Shown: one piece after another, positions 50,866 through 61,611 of the stretch
Layout of the letters: the number at the start of each line of letters is the position of its first letter
How positions within the stretch are numbered: the first letter of the stretch is position 1
Assembly: GCA_963971305.1 (NCBI GenBank)
Contig: OZ020306.1
Coordinates: forward strand, 52,984,686-53,048,685
Source: Arcuatula senhousia
Taxonomy: Eukaryota > Mollusca > Bivalvia > Mytilida > Mytilidae
Direction of reading: 5' to 3'
DNA length: 64,000 nt
Notes under the pieces: generated by a model
Told to the model about the DNA's origin: nothing
The model's input: only the letters and a program-made list of their open reading frames with translations
Database searches by the model: none
Position numbers and translations under genes: made by a program

Positions 50866-51734
50866 TAATGCAACTTTTAAAATAATTAAATTGTTCTATA
50901 ATAATAGAAAGAAATATGATGTAAGCTTTATCTTAAGGCATGTTACAAAAATAAAAGAATAATAAATTGTTGATATACATACATGTACAAGACTCGCTTA
51001 CTCGCGAGGGTTTTAATGGGGTCCCTTTGAACGTAATGGAGTAGCCGCCTTAAATGTACTTGTAATATCAGACATAAGATGTATTTTAACCAAATGCATG
51101 TACATTGTACATGTATATACAAAGAAATTGTTGTATAAAATCCGAAATTTTTAATTAATGTATATCATGCATGCCTTGTGCATTTCATTTTTTTCCGTAG
51201 GTTATACATAAGGTATATATTCTATCGCGGGCTCTGACTCAAAAGTAAGTAATCACTAACTCACCCACCCACTTTTCTAGATAACATACATAACTTAAAA
51301 ATATGCTTGCATTAATGGGGGAATGCATTTTTCTTCGGAGACTGGAGTATCACGTCTTAACATAAATGTATATAGTGGCAGAAAACAAAAGGTGGTGTCG
51401 GATGCTTGGACTTGCATCATTGAAAATACCCTGAACTTAAAGAGCACCACTCAAAACAACGTATTGGCTGTGCCGAAAGTGTCATAAAACATCGGGCCAT
51501 TATTATTATGTGTAATCGGGCTTTATTATTATGTGTAATAAATGAAAATGAAAATCTATCGAAGTAAAAAATGTAGAGCATGTACAATGATCAGCTTACT
51601 CAATTGATGAAATGTATTTTCCTACACTAAATTTGTTATAAACAAGTAGTGTGTATGCCATTATCATATGCATGTCGTGTTTGTGATATTAGAATCCATT
51701 TGTACACATTTACTTGTTTCAGGGTTATTTAATT
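50866..51734. other. Non-coding stretch after the truncated LINE
   Basis: No LINE palm or other gene follows. I see only AT-rich sequence and a CTCGCTTACTCGCGAG palindrome near 50993. Confidence 0.45.
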
Positions 51735-52655
51735 TGTTGACCCCGCCGCAACGCGTCGGAGGGACTTAGTAATGGTCTCCGTCCGTCCGTCACTTTTTTT
51801 GTGGGTGCAACTCCTCGGACACTACTGAACCAATGTTGCTTAAACTTTACACAGTGATAGGGTACAATTAGTAGATGATCATCCAATATTTGAAACTTTC
51901 AAAATGGCCGCCGTTTCCATGGAAACAGTGAAGAAAGGTCAAAATATAGGACATTCAATATCTCGGTTACCTAGGTGCACAGGGTTCTGAAATTTTGTAA
52001 GCTGATAGAGCAAAAGGTACTCTATAATAATACGAAAAAAAATTTTGAAGCGATATTTACGGTTTTCGAGTTATTTACGAATTTGTGATTTTTCAGTCCG
52101 AAAAATGGGACTTTGTCAAACGTTTTGTGGGTGCAACTCCTCGGACACTACTGAACCAATGTTGCTGAAACTTTACACACTGATAGGGTACTATTAGTAG
52201 GTGATCATCCCATATTTGAAATTTTCAAAATGGCCGCCGTTTCCATGGAAACGGGGAAGAAAGGTCAAAATATAGGACATCCAATATCTCGGTTACCTAG
52301 TTGCACAGGGTTCTGAAATTTTGTAGGCTGATAGAACAAAAGGTACTCTATAATAATACGAAAAAAAATTGAAACAATATTTACAGTTTTTGGTTTATTT
52401 ACGAATTTGTGATTTTCCGGTCCAAAAAATGGGACTTTGTCATATCAAACATTTTTGTGGGTGCAACTCCTCGGATACTACTGAACGGATGTTGCTGAAA
52501 CTTTACACACTGATAAGGTACTGATAACAGGTGATCATCCCATATTTTGACAACCTATTTCTATCGTTTCTCAGAGAATATATTGCTTGAATTGACATAC
52601 CACACAACTTTTATGCAGCGGCGGGGGACACATGGCTACGCGTAGCAATCTTGTT
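51735..52655 (+). repeat. GGGGTC-tipped repeat with 326-330-bp tandem units
   Basis: It begins GACCCCGCCGCAACGCGTCG with a CCGT microsatellite and ends GCAGCGGCGGGGGACACATGG. Inside, the unit starting GTGGGTGCAACTCCTCGG occurs at 51801, 52127 and 52457 (spacing 326 and 330), each with CAAAATGGCCGCCGTTTCCATGG or part of it; the third is incomplete. A relative starts at 43970. Non-coding. Confidence 0.75.
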
Positions 52656-53780
52656 GTATTTTAACATTTTTCATTCGTGTACATTGATTTTAATGGGTCC
52701 CCCTTTTTTAAGGGGCCATTAATGTTACATTCTTGTTTGTTCCCACAATGACTTTTATTCTGGTTAACCAAATGCTGTGAAATTTTATATTTTGGGGGTC
52801 CCCCTTTTATTCGTTTATAAACTAGGGGCCCTAAAAGGGCAAAACATTCAAACAAGGGGTTGCATTAAGTCGTACACCCGCTCGACCATTCAGAAAAAGG
52901 TATAGTAGATGACCGAAATGACCTGGAAAGGGGAGGCACGGTACAACTCATCATGCTTAAGCCAGTTAAGCTTTATACCAAATTTAAAATAAATCCCTTT
53001 AGTAGAAGCCGAGAAATCTGTTAGGGAACATTCTCTATTTTTGGTACTTAAAAAGTCGTAACTCGGCTCTAAAAAAACAGGATGTAGATGCGTAACTTAC
53101 ATAGAAAGGGAAGACACGGTACAACGCATCATGCTTAAGCTGTTTACTGAATTTGAAATCAATCCCTTCAGTTGAAGCCGAGAAATCTGTTACAAAAGTT
53201 TGTTACGGACGGGCAAACAGATGGATAATGTGATTGCAATAGAGCTCCCTCTCTTACGAGTATGGGTAAAGTATTATATTTGTTCCCACAATAACTTTGG
53301 TTCTGGTTGGTCAATTGTTATGATATGTCTTACCATTACACCATAGATGGGATTGATTATGGGGCCCCCTTTTTTCAATAAGAAATTAATGGCCATTAAA
53401 TGGGCAGAAATGTTCCATTTTATTTCTGGTCCGATTTTTTTTTTTGGAATTTCAGTCTTATCAAGCAGTGGATGCAAATTTATCAAGCAGTGGATGCAAA
53501 TTGAAATATTTATAATTGCACCCCCATATTTTCCGTTCTAAATTAGGGACCACAAGGGGGAAAAGTGAAAGCAGCAAGTATTTTTGAAGCAGCAATTTTT
53601 TGGGGTCTGCTTTTGCAAAAAAGTTTTGAATTCCTTGTAAAAGGTGGATGGAAAGTTCACCAAAGGTGGCATGTGTTAAAACAACTTTATCAGTCTACCA
53701 TGGGCATAATTTGCCTCAAATATACAACTTTCATGCATATCATGCTGCACTCGGCGAAACTTTTTATTCGCAAATAACTA
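52656..53780. repeat. Non-coding repeat fragments with GGGTCCCCC phrases
   Basis: Two related sections (about 52680-52860 and 53280-53560) share TGTTCCCACAATGACTTT/TGTTCCCACAATAACTTT, GGGGGTCCCCCTTTT-like and AAGGGG phrases with repeats at 23.2, 27.6 and 30.7 kb. A 19-bp TATCAAGCAGTGGATGCAAA duplication lies at 53459-53500. The open frames here are unsupported. Confidence 0.45.
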
Positions 53781-54584
53781 AGAAATTTTAATAGCAAAAA
53801 AAAAAAATATGCAAACATAAAAAATCAGATACAGACCATATTTTTTTATGATAAAAAACACTGTAGAACAAAATTTCATGTTTTTTCATTTTCCACAAAG
53901 TCCTACAAAAAGTTTACGGCTAATAAAGAAAAAAAAACAGAGTTGTTGAAGCGTGAAAATGAGTTCAGGGTTACACAGCATGGTGTGATTAGCGTAAACC
54001 ACAACCCCAACCGTCTAAGAATTATCAGATGCCTAGGTTTTATACTTTTCATGTAATTAAACAAAGATGTTTTGATATGTCAAAAAAAGACCTTATTTCA
54101 TATAAGAGTCTTTGAAGCGTAAAAATGGATCATGGTCACATGGCATTGAGACAGTTGCGTAGACCACATCCCCAACTGTCAGTATACCAAATGTTAAGGT
54201 ATGTATATTATACTTTTCATGTTATTAATTTTTTAACAAAAGTTTACAAAAAGTTTATTAAACCAGTATACTATAGGATAAAGCTAATCATACAAAATAT
54301 AAGACCACTATCTTATGTAGTTGCATGTTAGAAAACCGTGATGTACTTTATATTTTTACAGTATACCGGTATTATTTTGGACGGACGGACGGACGGACGG
54401 ACGAATTTACAGTATACAGTCTTTGAGTGGGGGATTGCTCAGAAGACGACAAAATTAACAAAGAAGGTGATATTTTTATAGAAAACGCCAGTTTCAGAAC
54501 TCAACTGAACATTTGTAAATCAACATACGCTAACATTTAGACACATTCTGACTTCCGAGTTATTAGTACCAACGGTACTTTGAT
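53781..54584. other. Non-coding stretch with GGAC microsatellite
   Basis: GGAC units repeat at 54377-54402. AAATGGATCA/GAGTCTTTGAAGCGTAAAAATG phrases near 53950 and 54115 are short direct duplications. No gene. Confidence 0.5.
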
Positions 54585-55146
54585 TTATTAAGGCGGTGCA
54601 TGAACAAGAGTTTTGTTGTAAAGACATGATTTTAAATGCTACTAAGTGGATCAGGAGTTGTGTTTGATGGGTTTGGTGTTTTTATTTCAAACACATCTCC
54701 TTGTAGTAAGATAAAAGTTAAAAGGATATTCTTAATATTTTTTAAAAACTTTTTTTAACGGGAAATAATCACTGACATGTAACGATGAAATGATTGCGGC
54801 GGAAGGGGGAGGGTACCTATATGATAAAAAACCCACAAAAACCTAAATAAATTGTGACAAAACGTCTTCTTCAGAATCTCAGATAAATTGTAACTTGTAA
54901 CGTTATATTTATTCGGTAATATAAATGACAATCGATCAATCGGCAAAAAGTACTTGTTTTACTACACAGGTAATATATGTTACTTTTATATATATATTTC
55001 GTTCATTTATTCTGACGTGCGAACCGTAAACAATGTATATTTATAAAAATACATTTGTACGTTTGTTTGAGAAAGCCATGGCTCAAACGCCAACTAACAT
55101 ACTGAGCAAAATATATATGAACAAGACGATTAATTGTATAATTTAA
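54585..55146 (+). repeat. Repeat X copy B, block 4
   Basis: It matches the reverse complement of 14890-15100 and adjoining sequence (TTAAGGCGGTGCATGAACAA; AAGACATGATTTTAAATGCT; GTTTGAGAAAGCCATGGCT) with some extra sequence at 54730-55020. It ends where the SINE is inserted near TATAATTTAAGA. Confidence 0.7.
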
Positions 55147-55475
55147 GAGAGCCGGTGGTGTAGTGGTTAATGCGTTGGGCTACTAACACCGAGGTTCGTG
55201 GTTCGATCCTCGTCAGGGGTGAAAATTGCATGAACCAAATTTCCGACTCTCTCTTGACACCAAGGAACGATGCTAGTCCTTCGGAAGGGACGAAAAAAGG
55301 TTGTCCCGTGTATGTGGAGAGCAATACCTCATGCACGTTAAAGACCCCTTTGTAGAGTTCGATAAGAGTAGGCTCAATTTGGGGCCGCTACAAAGGCCTT
55401 ACTCGCAAACTGCTAGCTGGAGAGGGATTTATATAACCATAAAGCTTGTTTCCCAATCCACGGTAAATAAATATG
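55147..55475 (+). mobile_element. tRNA-derived SINE
   Basis: The head GCCGGTGGTGTAGTGGTTAA contains an A-box-like segment, and GGTTCGATCC at 55199-55208 is a good B box at the expected spacing, so RNA polymerase III could transcribe it. The body includes CACGTTAAAGACCCC, a phrase common in mollusc SINEs, and the end is A/T-rich (GGTAAATAAATATG). Copy A of repeat X lacks the insertion. TATAATTTAA before it and TATGTTTAAA after it may be the target duplication. The cloverleaf is not intact, so it is not a tRNA gene. Confidence 0.8.
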
Positions 55476-55690
55476 TTTAAACTAATCGGAGTTTAAATTA
55501 CAATCAAAATTGCATAGTAGATATTCATAACATAGTTACATATTTTCCCCTTTTATTTCATTTTTCCTTATCCCTATCTCTTGTTGCATCGTGGTCTAAA
55601 GCTGTTCTTTTTGGTTATTAGATTTATCCGAGGATTCCCCAAATCTATTTTAGGGGTGCAGGACCGCGTTAAAAATAACGGCGACCCCTT
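55476..55690 (+). repeat. Repeat X copy B, block 5
   Basis: It matches the reverse complement of 14665-14870 (TTGCATAGTAGATATTCATA; CATCGTGGTCTAAAGCTGTT; GGGGTGCAGGACCGCGTTAA). The match ends within GGCGACC near 55690, next to the gypsy-like element. Confidence 0.75.
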
Positions 55691-55712
55691 AAATCAATTC
55701 CAACGCTAGGGG

Positions 55713-56269
55713 ACTGTGTGACAGTGGAAAAGTCTGCCATGGCTTCTTACATATGATTTTTTAAATATAAATTGGTATTATGTTTTATATTTTCTTATAA
55801 ACTGCATTTATTCTTTATCATTTTTATAAGTTACTGAAAATAGATAACTATGATTTAGAAAAAGGCTTATTCTTCATATATACAAAGTTATTGCTTAATC
55901 GTTTCATTATCAATGTTAGGATTTACATTCCATAGTTTTTACATATAATTACGCAAAAGTAGATAGGAGAATTTATTTGACAATACAAAGTAAATTGGTT
56001 AATTGTTGTGCCGGCTTAAGGGACTCGCTAATCTTAATTTGAGACAGGAATTTCACAGCGTTACCTAAGTGACACTAAGGGGTTCAAGACAGGGTTTTTA
56101 ACATACTATTTCATTGTTCAATTTAATTAATTCCTTTACCTGGCCTCACCAGGAAGAAAAGCGTGGTTTACTAAATACATGTACAAGCGTTGCTGGGCAC
56201 TTGATTAGTGACCAGCATACAATAAAGACGTATTTTTTATACGCTTGTTTTTATATAATTCCAGTTACA
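55713..56269 (+). repeat. Possible 5' LTR of the gypsy-like element
   Basis: The stretch from TGTGTGACAGTGG to CCAGTTACA has TG...CA ends, an AATAAA signal at about 56220 and lies directly before the gag remnant. No partner LTR is in the window and no convincing tRNA primer site follows, so this rests on position and composition. Confidence 0.35.
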
Positions 56270-56601
56270 GAAGCCCATCCCATCTTTTACCATCAAAGCC
56301 TTTCATTAGAACACTCAGCCAAAAAGTAGTGCAAAATACCAAGTTCACAGCTAGAGCCAAGTGCCATAGGTGTAAGCAATTTGGCCATTTTAAAAGTATG
56401 TGTGGGAGGGATCATCCAAACAGAAGAAATAATAGTTATCAAAATAGAGCCCCCAGACCTAACTATAACAATCCTCAGTACTCTTTTCCTCCCCATTCAT
56501 TCCCGAGTTACCCTCAACCTTACTATTACCAGCAACCAGCTAACATGCCTAGAATGCCTAATTATAATACGCCACCACCTAACCACCACAACCACTTCTA
56601 G
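56245..56601 (+). pseudogene. Gag remnant with CCHC zinc knuckle
   Basis: The knuckle CHRCKQFGHFKSMC (CX2CX4HX4C, residues 40-53) is followed by an Arg/Asn-rich and then Pro/Tyr/Asn-rich tail ending at a stop. The first 35 residues derive from the LTR-like region, so the capsid and matrix parts are absent. Nucleocapsid knuckles bind the element RNA. Confidence 0.7.
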
Positions 56602-57013
56602 GGAAACGCGCCTATCCATGCTCTGGGTAGGCACTCTTCAGAAGAACAGAAAAGTCCGGCCCATGCACCAAAAATTAGGGAGTCAGAAATTAGGGACCAA
56701 AACAAAATTATCAGTGATAAGGAAATGAATAGTAAAGATGCGATAAAACCAGTTAACATGGTTAAGGAAACAAATGTTGAATGTAGAAAATGTAAGACCG
56801 TTGAAAAACATTCAAAAACAAAAAGAAACTCCAATAAGTCTAAAGAAAACAAGTTAAGGTAAAAAATCAAAAGAAAACAAAGGATAAGTGTGTTTGTCAA
56901 ATATGTCAGATTGTAAGTTTAAAAAGAAACAAAATTCAAGTCGAGACTTGTGGCAAAACAATATCTTGTTTAGTTGATTCTGGTGCTGATTTTAGCTATT
57001 TTCTTTAAAGTTA
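56602..57013 (+). pseudogene. Gag-Pol linker and start of the aspartic protease
   Basis: Lys/Ser/Asn-rich coding traces with a CxxC pair (VCQICQ) lead to the protease active site LVDSGADFSY, with DSGA at about 56976-56987. A stop and frame change at about 57005 follow. The catalytic Asp is present but the frame is not continuous with the flap region. Confidence 0.65.
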
Positions 57014-57493
57014 TTGGACTTTTTAGGGGTTGGTAAAGACAAAATAGTAGAATCAGAACTCATAGGTGCAAAAGGTGTCGGAGGTGAATCTCATCCAATA
57101 GTAGGGGCAGTTACTCTTCTGTTTTCTATAGGAAATGTTTCTTTTAAATACAAGTTCCATGTCTTTAATAAACTACAACAACAGTTGATATTAGGGTTTG
57201 ACTTTCTTGAGGATAATGAAATAGATGTTAGCTTTGGAAAGAAACAAATGTTTATTCCAAATGGAGAATCAAATGAAATTCATTTGATTGAAACAGACGC
57301 AGGTCTGGCTCGAACAATGGAAGATATTGAAATTCCAGCGTTCAATCAAGCAGAGATTACTGTTAGTGTGTCAAATGTTAAGTCACAAATTGCATTGCTT
57401 GAACCATTGCCTTCTCTTCCACTTAAGTCTTTAGCAGGTGCAAAATGTTGTGTGTCATTGGACAACAAAAATCAGTCCATATTAGAGTCATGA
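57014..57493 (+). pseudogene. Protease remainder and Pol spacer
   Basis: The 159-residue frame has protease-like features: IGAKGVGGESHPIVGAVTL, VSFKYKFHVF and then LILGFDFLEDNEIDVSF, the conserved LGxDFL near the protease end. It then leads toward the RT. It is out of frame with the DSGA segment before it and with the RT frame after it. Confidence 0.65.
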
Positions 57494-58209
57494 ACCCCAC
57501 AAAATCAAAAATTGTGCTTCCACGTAACACAGTTGTTGCTTCAGTGTCTGGTATAGAGGCGGATAACGTTATTTCGATGTCTAATAATGTCGTTGAGGAT
57601 CAGTCAGGGTCAAGTGATGATCAGACGGACATTATGAAAGACGAGGAAATACTTGAGTTTGACTTTAGTGATTCAGACCTGACAGACGAACAAAAAGGGT
57701 TGCTGACAGCATTTTTGAATAAGAATAGAAAAATTTTTGCTAAGGATCTTAGTGAGCTAGGACATACAAACATGTATGAGCATTCCATTGAAACAGGGGA
57801 TGCATATCCCATTAAAAAGCGCCCATATAGACAATCCCCAGAGGTCTTAGCGGAAATGAACCGTCAAATTGACATTATTGAGGAGTCGGATAGTGAATGG
57901 CAAAGCCCGGTTATTATGTGTCGCAAGAAATCAGGCGAATACAGGTTTTGCGTAGACTATAGGGCGTTAAACAAGGTTAGTCGACCTAAGTTTTTCCCAT
58001 TACCAAGACTAGAAGACATTTTTGACTCATTAGGTAAAGCTGAAGCAACCATCTTCAGTACACTCGATTTGTTGAGTGGATATTGGCAATGTGGCCTTGA
58101 CCCCAAAAGTGCACATAAGACAGCTTTTGTGGCTACCATTTGGTTTAGCTGCAGCCCCAGCCTCTTTTCAACACTTACTGACACAAGTGTTGAGAACCCC
58201 AAATTATGA
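57445..58209 (+). pseudogene. Reverse transcriptase, N-terminal part
   Basis: Blocks seen are DAYPIKKRPYRQSPE (before motif 1), SPVIMCRKKSGEYRFCVDYR, FPLPRLEDIFDSLG and STLDLLSGYWQ (motif A Asp). The frame is lost near 58145, just before the FGLAAAPASFQ block, which lies in the frame at 58076-58282. Typical of Ty3/gypsy Pol. Confidence 0.8.
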
Positions 58210-58976
58210 GCTAAGCTTGGTGTATGTGGACGACATTCTGGTCCTTTCAAGACCATTTAGTGCACCTTCAAATGGTCTTTGATAAGCTTAGAGCAGCAAA
58301 TCTTACTCTCAAACCTAGCAAATGTCTTTTTGCAAGAAAAGAGGTTATCTATCTGGGTCATACCATTTCAAAAGAAGGTGTCAAGGTGGACAATTCGAAA
58401 GTTTATGCAGTCAATAGCTTTCCTACCCCTAAGAACCAAAAACAGCTTCTGGGTTTAACAAATTATTATAGGAAGTTCATTAAGGATTACAGCCATGAAA
58501 TAGCACCACTTAATCGACTCTTAAGGCAGGATGTTCCTTTTGATTGGTCTGAAGATTGTGAAAAGGCCTTCGAATATGTGAAAAATGCTCTTTGCTCAGC
58601 TCCAGTTTTGGCTTATCCTTACATGTCAAAACCATTTATTCTCACTACTGATGCCAGCGGCTCAGCTATTGGTTACATTTTAGGTCAGTTAGATTCTAAG
58701 GGTCGAGAAAGAGTTATTGCATATGGAGGACGTGCTCTATCCAAGTGTGAAAGAAATGGGAAAACCAGTGAACTAGAATGCCTAGCAGTTCTTAAAGGCA
58801 TAAAAACATACCATGTGTACCTTGCAAACAATCATTTCAAAGTTTACACAGATCACCAAGCTTTAAAATGGCTCCAAAACACTAAATTTTCTACTGGCAG
58901 GTTGGCCAGATGGTCTGTTCTACTTCAAGGGTACAATTTTGAAATTTGCTACAAACCAGGGTTGCCTATCACGTAG
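58146..58976 (+). pseudogene. Reverse transcriptase C-terminal part and RNase H
   Basis: YVDDILVLSR (catalytic YVDD at 58223-58234) ends one frame. A shift near 58245 leads to the frame 58224-58976 with CLFARKEVIYLGHTISKEG, TNYYRKFIKDYS and the RNase H domain: LTTDASGSAIG (Asp), KTSELECLAVL (Glu) and VYTDHQALKWL (Asp). It stops at 58974 after a Pro-Gly-Leu segment where the natural protein would run on to NxxADxLSR. Confidence 0.8.
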
Positions 58977-59964
58977 GGTATACCCTGAAATTGAAACATC
59001 TGATGAACCAGAAGATGTTCTTCCTTCAGTATATCTAAATGTTTTTGAAGCATGTGATGAAGATCATGAAACTTTGCAAGTCACCTTTGACTATCATGTT
59101 CAAAATCCTTGCTGTGAAGTCAACAAAATATCTGAGGCTGACGCCCAGTCTGATCAAAATATGGACCAGACTAAAAACATGCAAACAAATGAGGAACAGA
59201 TAGAAAATATACCTGACAACATTGGTGAATTACAAAAACAATGTCCTGATTTTAAACACATGTATGCCTATCTTGAAAGTCAAACTTTGCCATCACAAAA
59301 CAAACTTGCAAGAAGAATCATATTGTCAGCATCACAATATGAACTACTTGATGGGGTTCTCTACCATTTCTATCAGCCAAGAACAAAAGGCAGAAAGAAA
59401 AACATATTTATTAGGCAACTAGCTTGTCCAACTCAATTCAGAAACCAGCTTCTGCAAACTTATCATGAGTTAGGCCACTTTGGGTTTGATAGAACTTATC
59501 TTGCAAAGAAACAAAAATATTTCTTTCCTGGAATGTTTCAAGCTGTAGCTGACTATAAAAAGGGTTGTGATCCTTGCCAGAGAGCAAAAACTAATACACA
59601 TGCAAAAAGGGTTCCACTACCTCGGATGCCAATTACTGACACTTTTCAAAGGTGGCATATTGACTTCATAGGTCCTTTCAAAGAAACAAAACAGGGACAC
59701 AAGTACATTCTCATTGTGGTAGATTCATTCAGCAAATGGACTGAAGCCTTTCCAGTCAGTTCTGAAAGTGCTGCGGTTGTGGCATCTATCTTACACAAGG
59801 AAATCTTTTGTCGCTATGGTGCTCCAAAAAGCATTGTTTCCGATCGTGGTCAAGGCTTCATGAGTAAATTGGTGACAGCAGTGCACCAAATTTACAATGT
59901 AAAACACTATTTCACTAACCAGTTCATACCACCCACAAACCAATTCCATTGCAGAAAGAACTAA
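58939..59964 (+). pseudogene. Integrase, most of the protein
   Basis: A 341-residue frame. The H2C2 zinc module has HELGHFGFDRTY then CDPCQRAK (about residues 176-218). The catalytic core shows WHIDFIGPF (first Asp) and IVSDRGQGF (second Asp). The third acidic residue lies after a frameshift near 59930, where the next frame resumes with the ERTNK-type helix and LLPGLLMAFRMVPSASS at 59984-60181. Acidic linker sequence fills residues 15-85. Integration would need the intact DDE triad, which this copy cannot make in one chain. Confidence 0.8.
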
Positions 59965-60180
59965 CAAAACTATTATTCAGTGCTTGAGAACCATAGTCGA
60001 TGGAAACCAGACAAATTGGGCAGATCTTTTGCCAGGATTGCTAATGGCTTTTCGCATGGTTCCATCAGCATCATCTGAATTCTCCCCTTTTCACCTACTC
60101 TTTGGAAAAGAAATGAATCTCAGTGTAGAATTACAAGTAGGTGTAAATGAACTTGTGAGAGGAAATTTGTCACCATTTTA
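59965..60180 (+). pseudogene. Integrase core end
   Basis: After the shift near 59930 the frame continues with the helix that carries the last catalytic Glu region, then WADLLPGLLMAFRMVP and SPFHLLFGKEMNL. A stop at 60178-60180 truncates it; the C-terminal DNA-binding domain of the integrase is missing. Confidence 0.7.
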
Positions 60181-60861
60181 GTGACACCACATGTTTTACA
60201 CAGGGCTATTAGGCACATTCAGATTATTTTAAGTGAGAAATTTAAAGGTTTTTATTTGATTCATACAAATCCATCATATTATTATTCACATTCAAAACTC
60301 ATTTTTGCTAGGAAACACTCAACATTGTATGTTACCATAAAATTTCCTATGTCAACTTTTGATAAACCATTGTCTTTATATAAAGTTACTTCATATCCAG
60401 TACCTATTAATGCTACAAGTAATGATGGAACACAAATTTTTGATATTCCTGAGTATTTTGTTGTATCTCATAATAATCAGTTACATGCATCAATCTCATC
60501 AGAATTGTTAAAAGACTGTCTTAGAACAAATGTTATTGTATGTTCTCATTCATTACCACTTATGTCAAGTGTTCAAGCTAACTGTATCTCAGCATTATAC
60601 TTTAATTCTAAAGATGATGTTCACAAATTATGTGACTTTAGATTCACATTTAATGTAATAAAACCTTCTGTAACTCAGATTTTTGACAATGCACTATTGG
60701 TATACAGAATGAAAACCATTTCATTTGAATGTACACACGGTAGGTCCCGTGTCCGGCGACAGGATTGTTTTTTCGAGAGGCATTGTCCAGTTTTTTCGAG
60801 AGAGGTCCAGGTTTTTTCGCCTGTCTGTTTACAAAAAAAATGCTTACATTCTCAATTGTAA
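60181..60861 (+). pseudogene. Env-like remnant downstream of integrase
   Basis: The frame starts right after the integrase stop. Residues to about 185 have the character of the ectodomain of env-like proteins of invertebrate gypsy/errantivirus-type elements: a Tyr/His-rich segment, an LYKV...YPVP motif, then alternating hydrophobic strands and spaced cysteines. From about 60740 it runs into the unrelated TTTTTTCGAGAGG repeat. There is no signal peptide, fusion peptide or membrane anchor in what remains, so it is a broken internal piece. The position is as expected for env; the family call is tentative. Confidence 0.45.
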
Positions 60862-61065
60862 GTGAAACAAAACAAAAAAGAGGAATAAAGGTATTAAAAA
60901 TGTTCGAATTATTACTTTTCTTCCAAAAAAAACCGTAAAGAAGCATCAGTTAATGATTTATTAAAATTGACCAGGTTTTTTCGAGAGGCACAACAACATG
61001 TCCGGTTTTTTCGAGAGGTGTCCTGGTTTTTTGAAAATTTTGACTAAAGAGAGGCACTGGGTTTT
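60755..61065 (+). repeat. Cluster of TTTTTTCGAGAGG motifs
   Basis: At least five variants of (G)TCC(A/G)G(G)TTTTTTCGAGAGG occur at about 60768, 60790, 60810, 60975 and 61003, with a degenerate sixth at about 61025. Spacing is irregular (about 20 to 165). They begin inside the env-like frame and run past it. I do not recognise the unit; no protein is supported. Confidence 0.6.
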
Positions 61066-61611
61066 GTGGAAACTATACGACTTTAATGGAAACTAATATC
61101 CCTCCTACTCAATAAACATACATTTAAACACATTACATGCAAAATATCAAGTTTGTTACTAACTTTAAAGCATAAGTAGGCTGACCAAATGCATTATCTT
61201 TGAAGACTAAATTAGTATTTTGTCAAAATTAGTTTTATAGTACATTTGTACATTTGTGACTTTCTTGATGTGCTTTAATAAATTACCGGTTTCAAAAAGA
61301 GCGATTGTCACGGTGGGCAAAATTTTGAAAGTTGTTTTTGTGCCTTTTCAAGTCTTTGAAACTATAAAATCTACATGTATGTCAGAAACAAATAAATACA
61401 AAAAGAGCATATTCAACTGGTACATTCTGTTATTTCAAGAGTTTAAGGGTGTTTTGGAATATGGGATATTTACATATTTATTCCTGGGATACGGGATATT
61501 TGAGGCAAAACAAACTAAGATATAGAATACTAGTATTTAAATCTATTCTATTTACAGGGATATGGGATAAGAAAAAAACCCTCTATTTTGGATACGGGAT
61601 ATTTGATAAAA
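61066..61611. other. Non-coding stretch with GGGATATTT motifs
   Basis: Four ATA(T/C)GGGATA-type motifs lie at about 61462, 61490, 61562 and 61593. No gene is recognised until LINE codons begin near 61615. Confidence 0.45.

Larger units (their letters stand above)
55700..60760 (+). mobile_element. Decayed Ty3/gypsy-like retroelement with env-like remnant
   Basis: In order: a possible 5' LTR, nucleocapsid knuckle, protease, reverse transcriptase, RNase H, integrase and an env-like remnant. Most of gag is missing between the LTR-like region and the knuckle, and the integrase C-terminus is missing before the env-like part. Frames shift at about 57005, 57480, 58150, 58240, 58970 and 59930. No 3' LTR is seen; a low-complexity TTTTTTCGAGAGG cluster follows. 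The element is inactive. Confidence 0.8.

Noticed and set aside
54377..54402. GGAC tandem run as a regulatory element
   Set aside because: An ordinary tetranucleotide microsatellite; similar CCGT runs mark several repeats in the window.
55147..55220. tRNA gene
   Set aside because: Good A and B boxes, but no proper acceptor stem, and the unit continues into a SINE body and tail.
56381..56728. 115-residue frame overlapping the gag remnant
   Set aside because: Out-of-frame reading of the zinc-knuckle region with no domain of its own.
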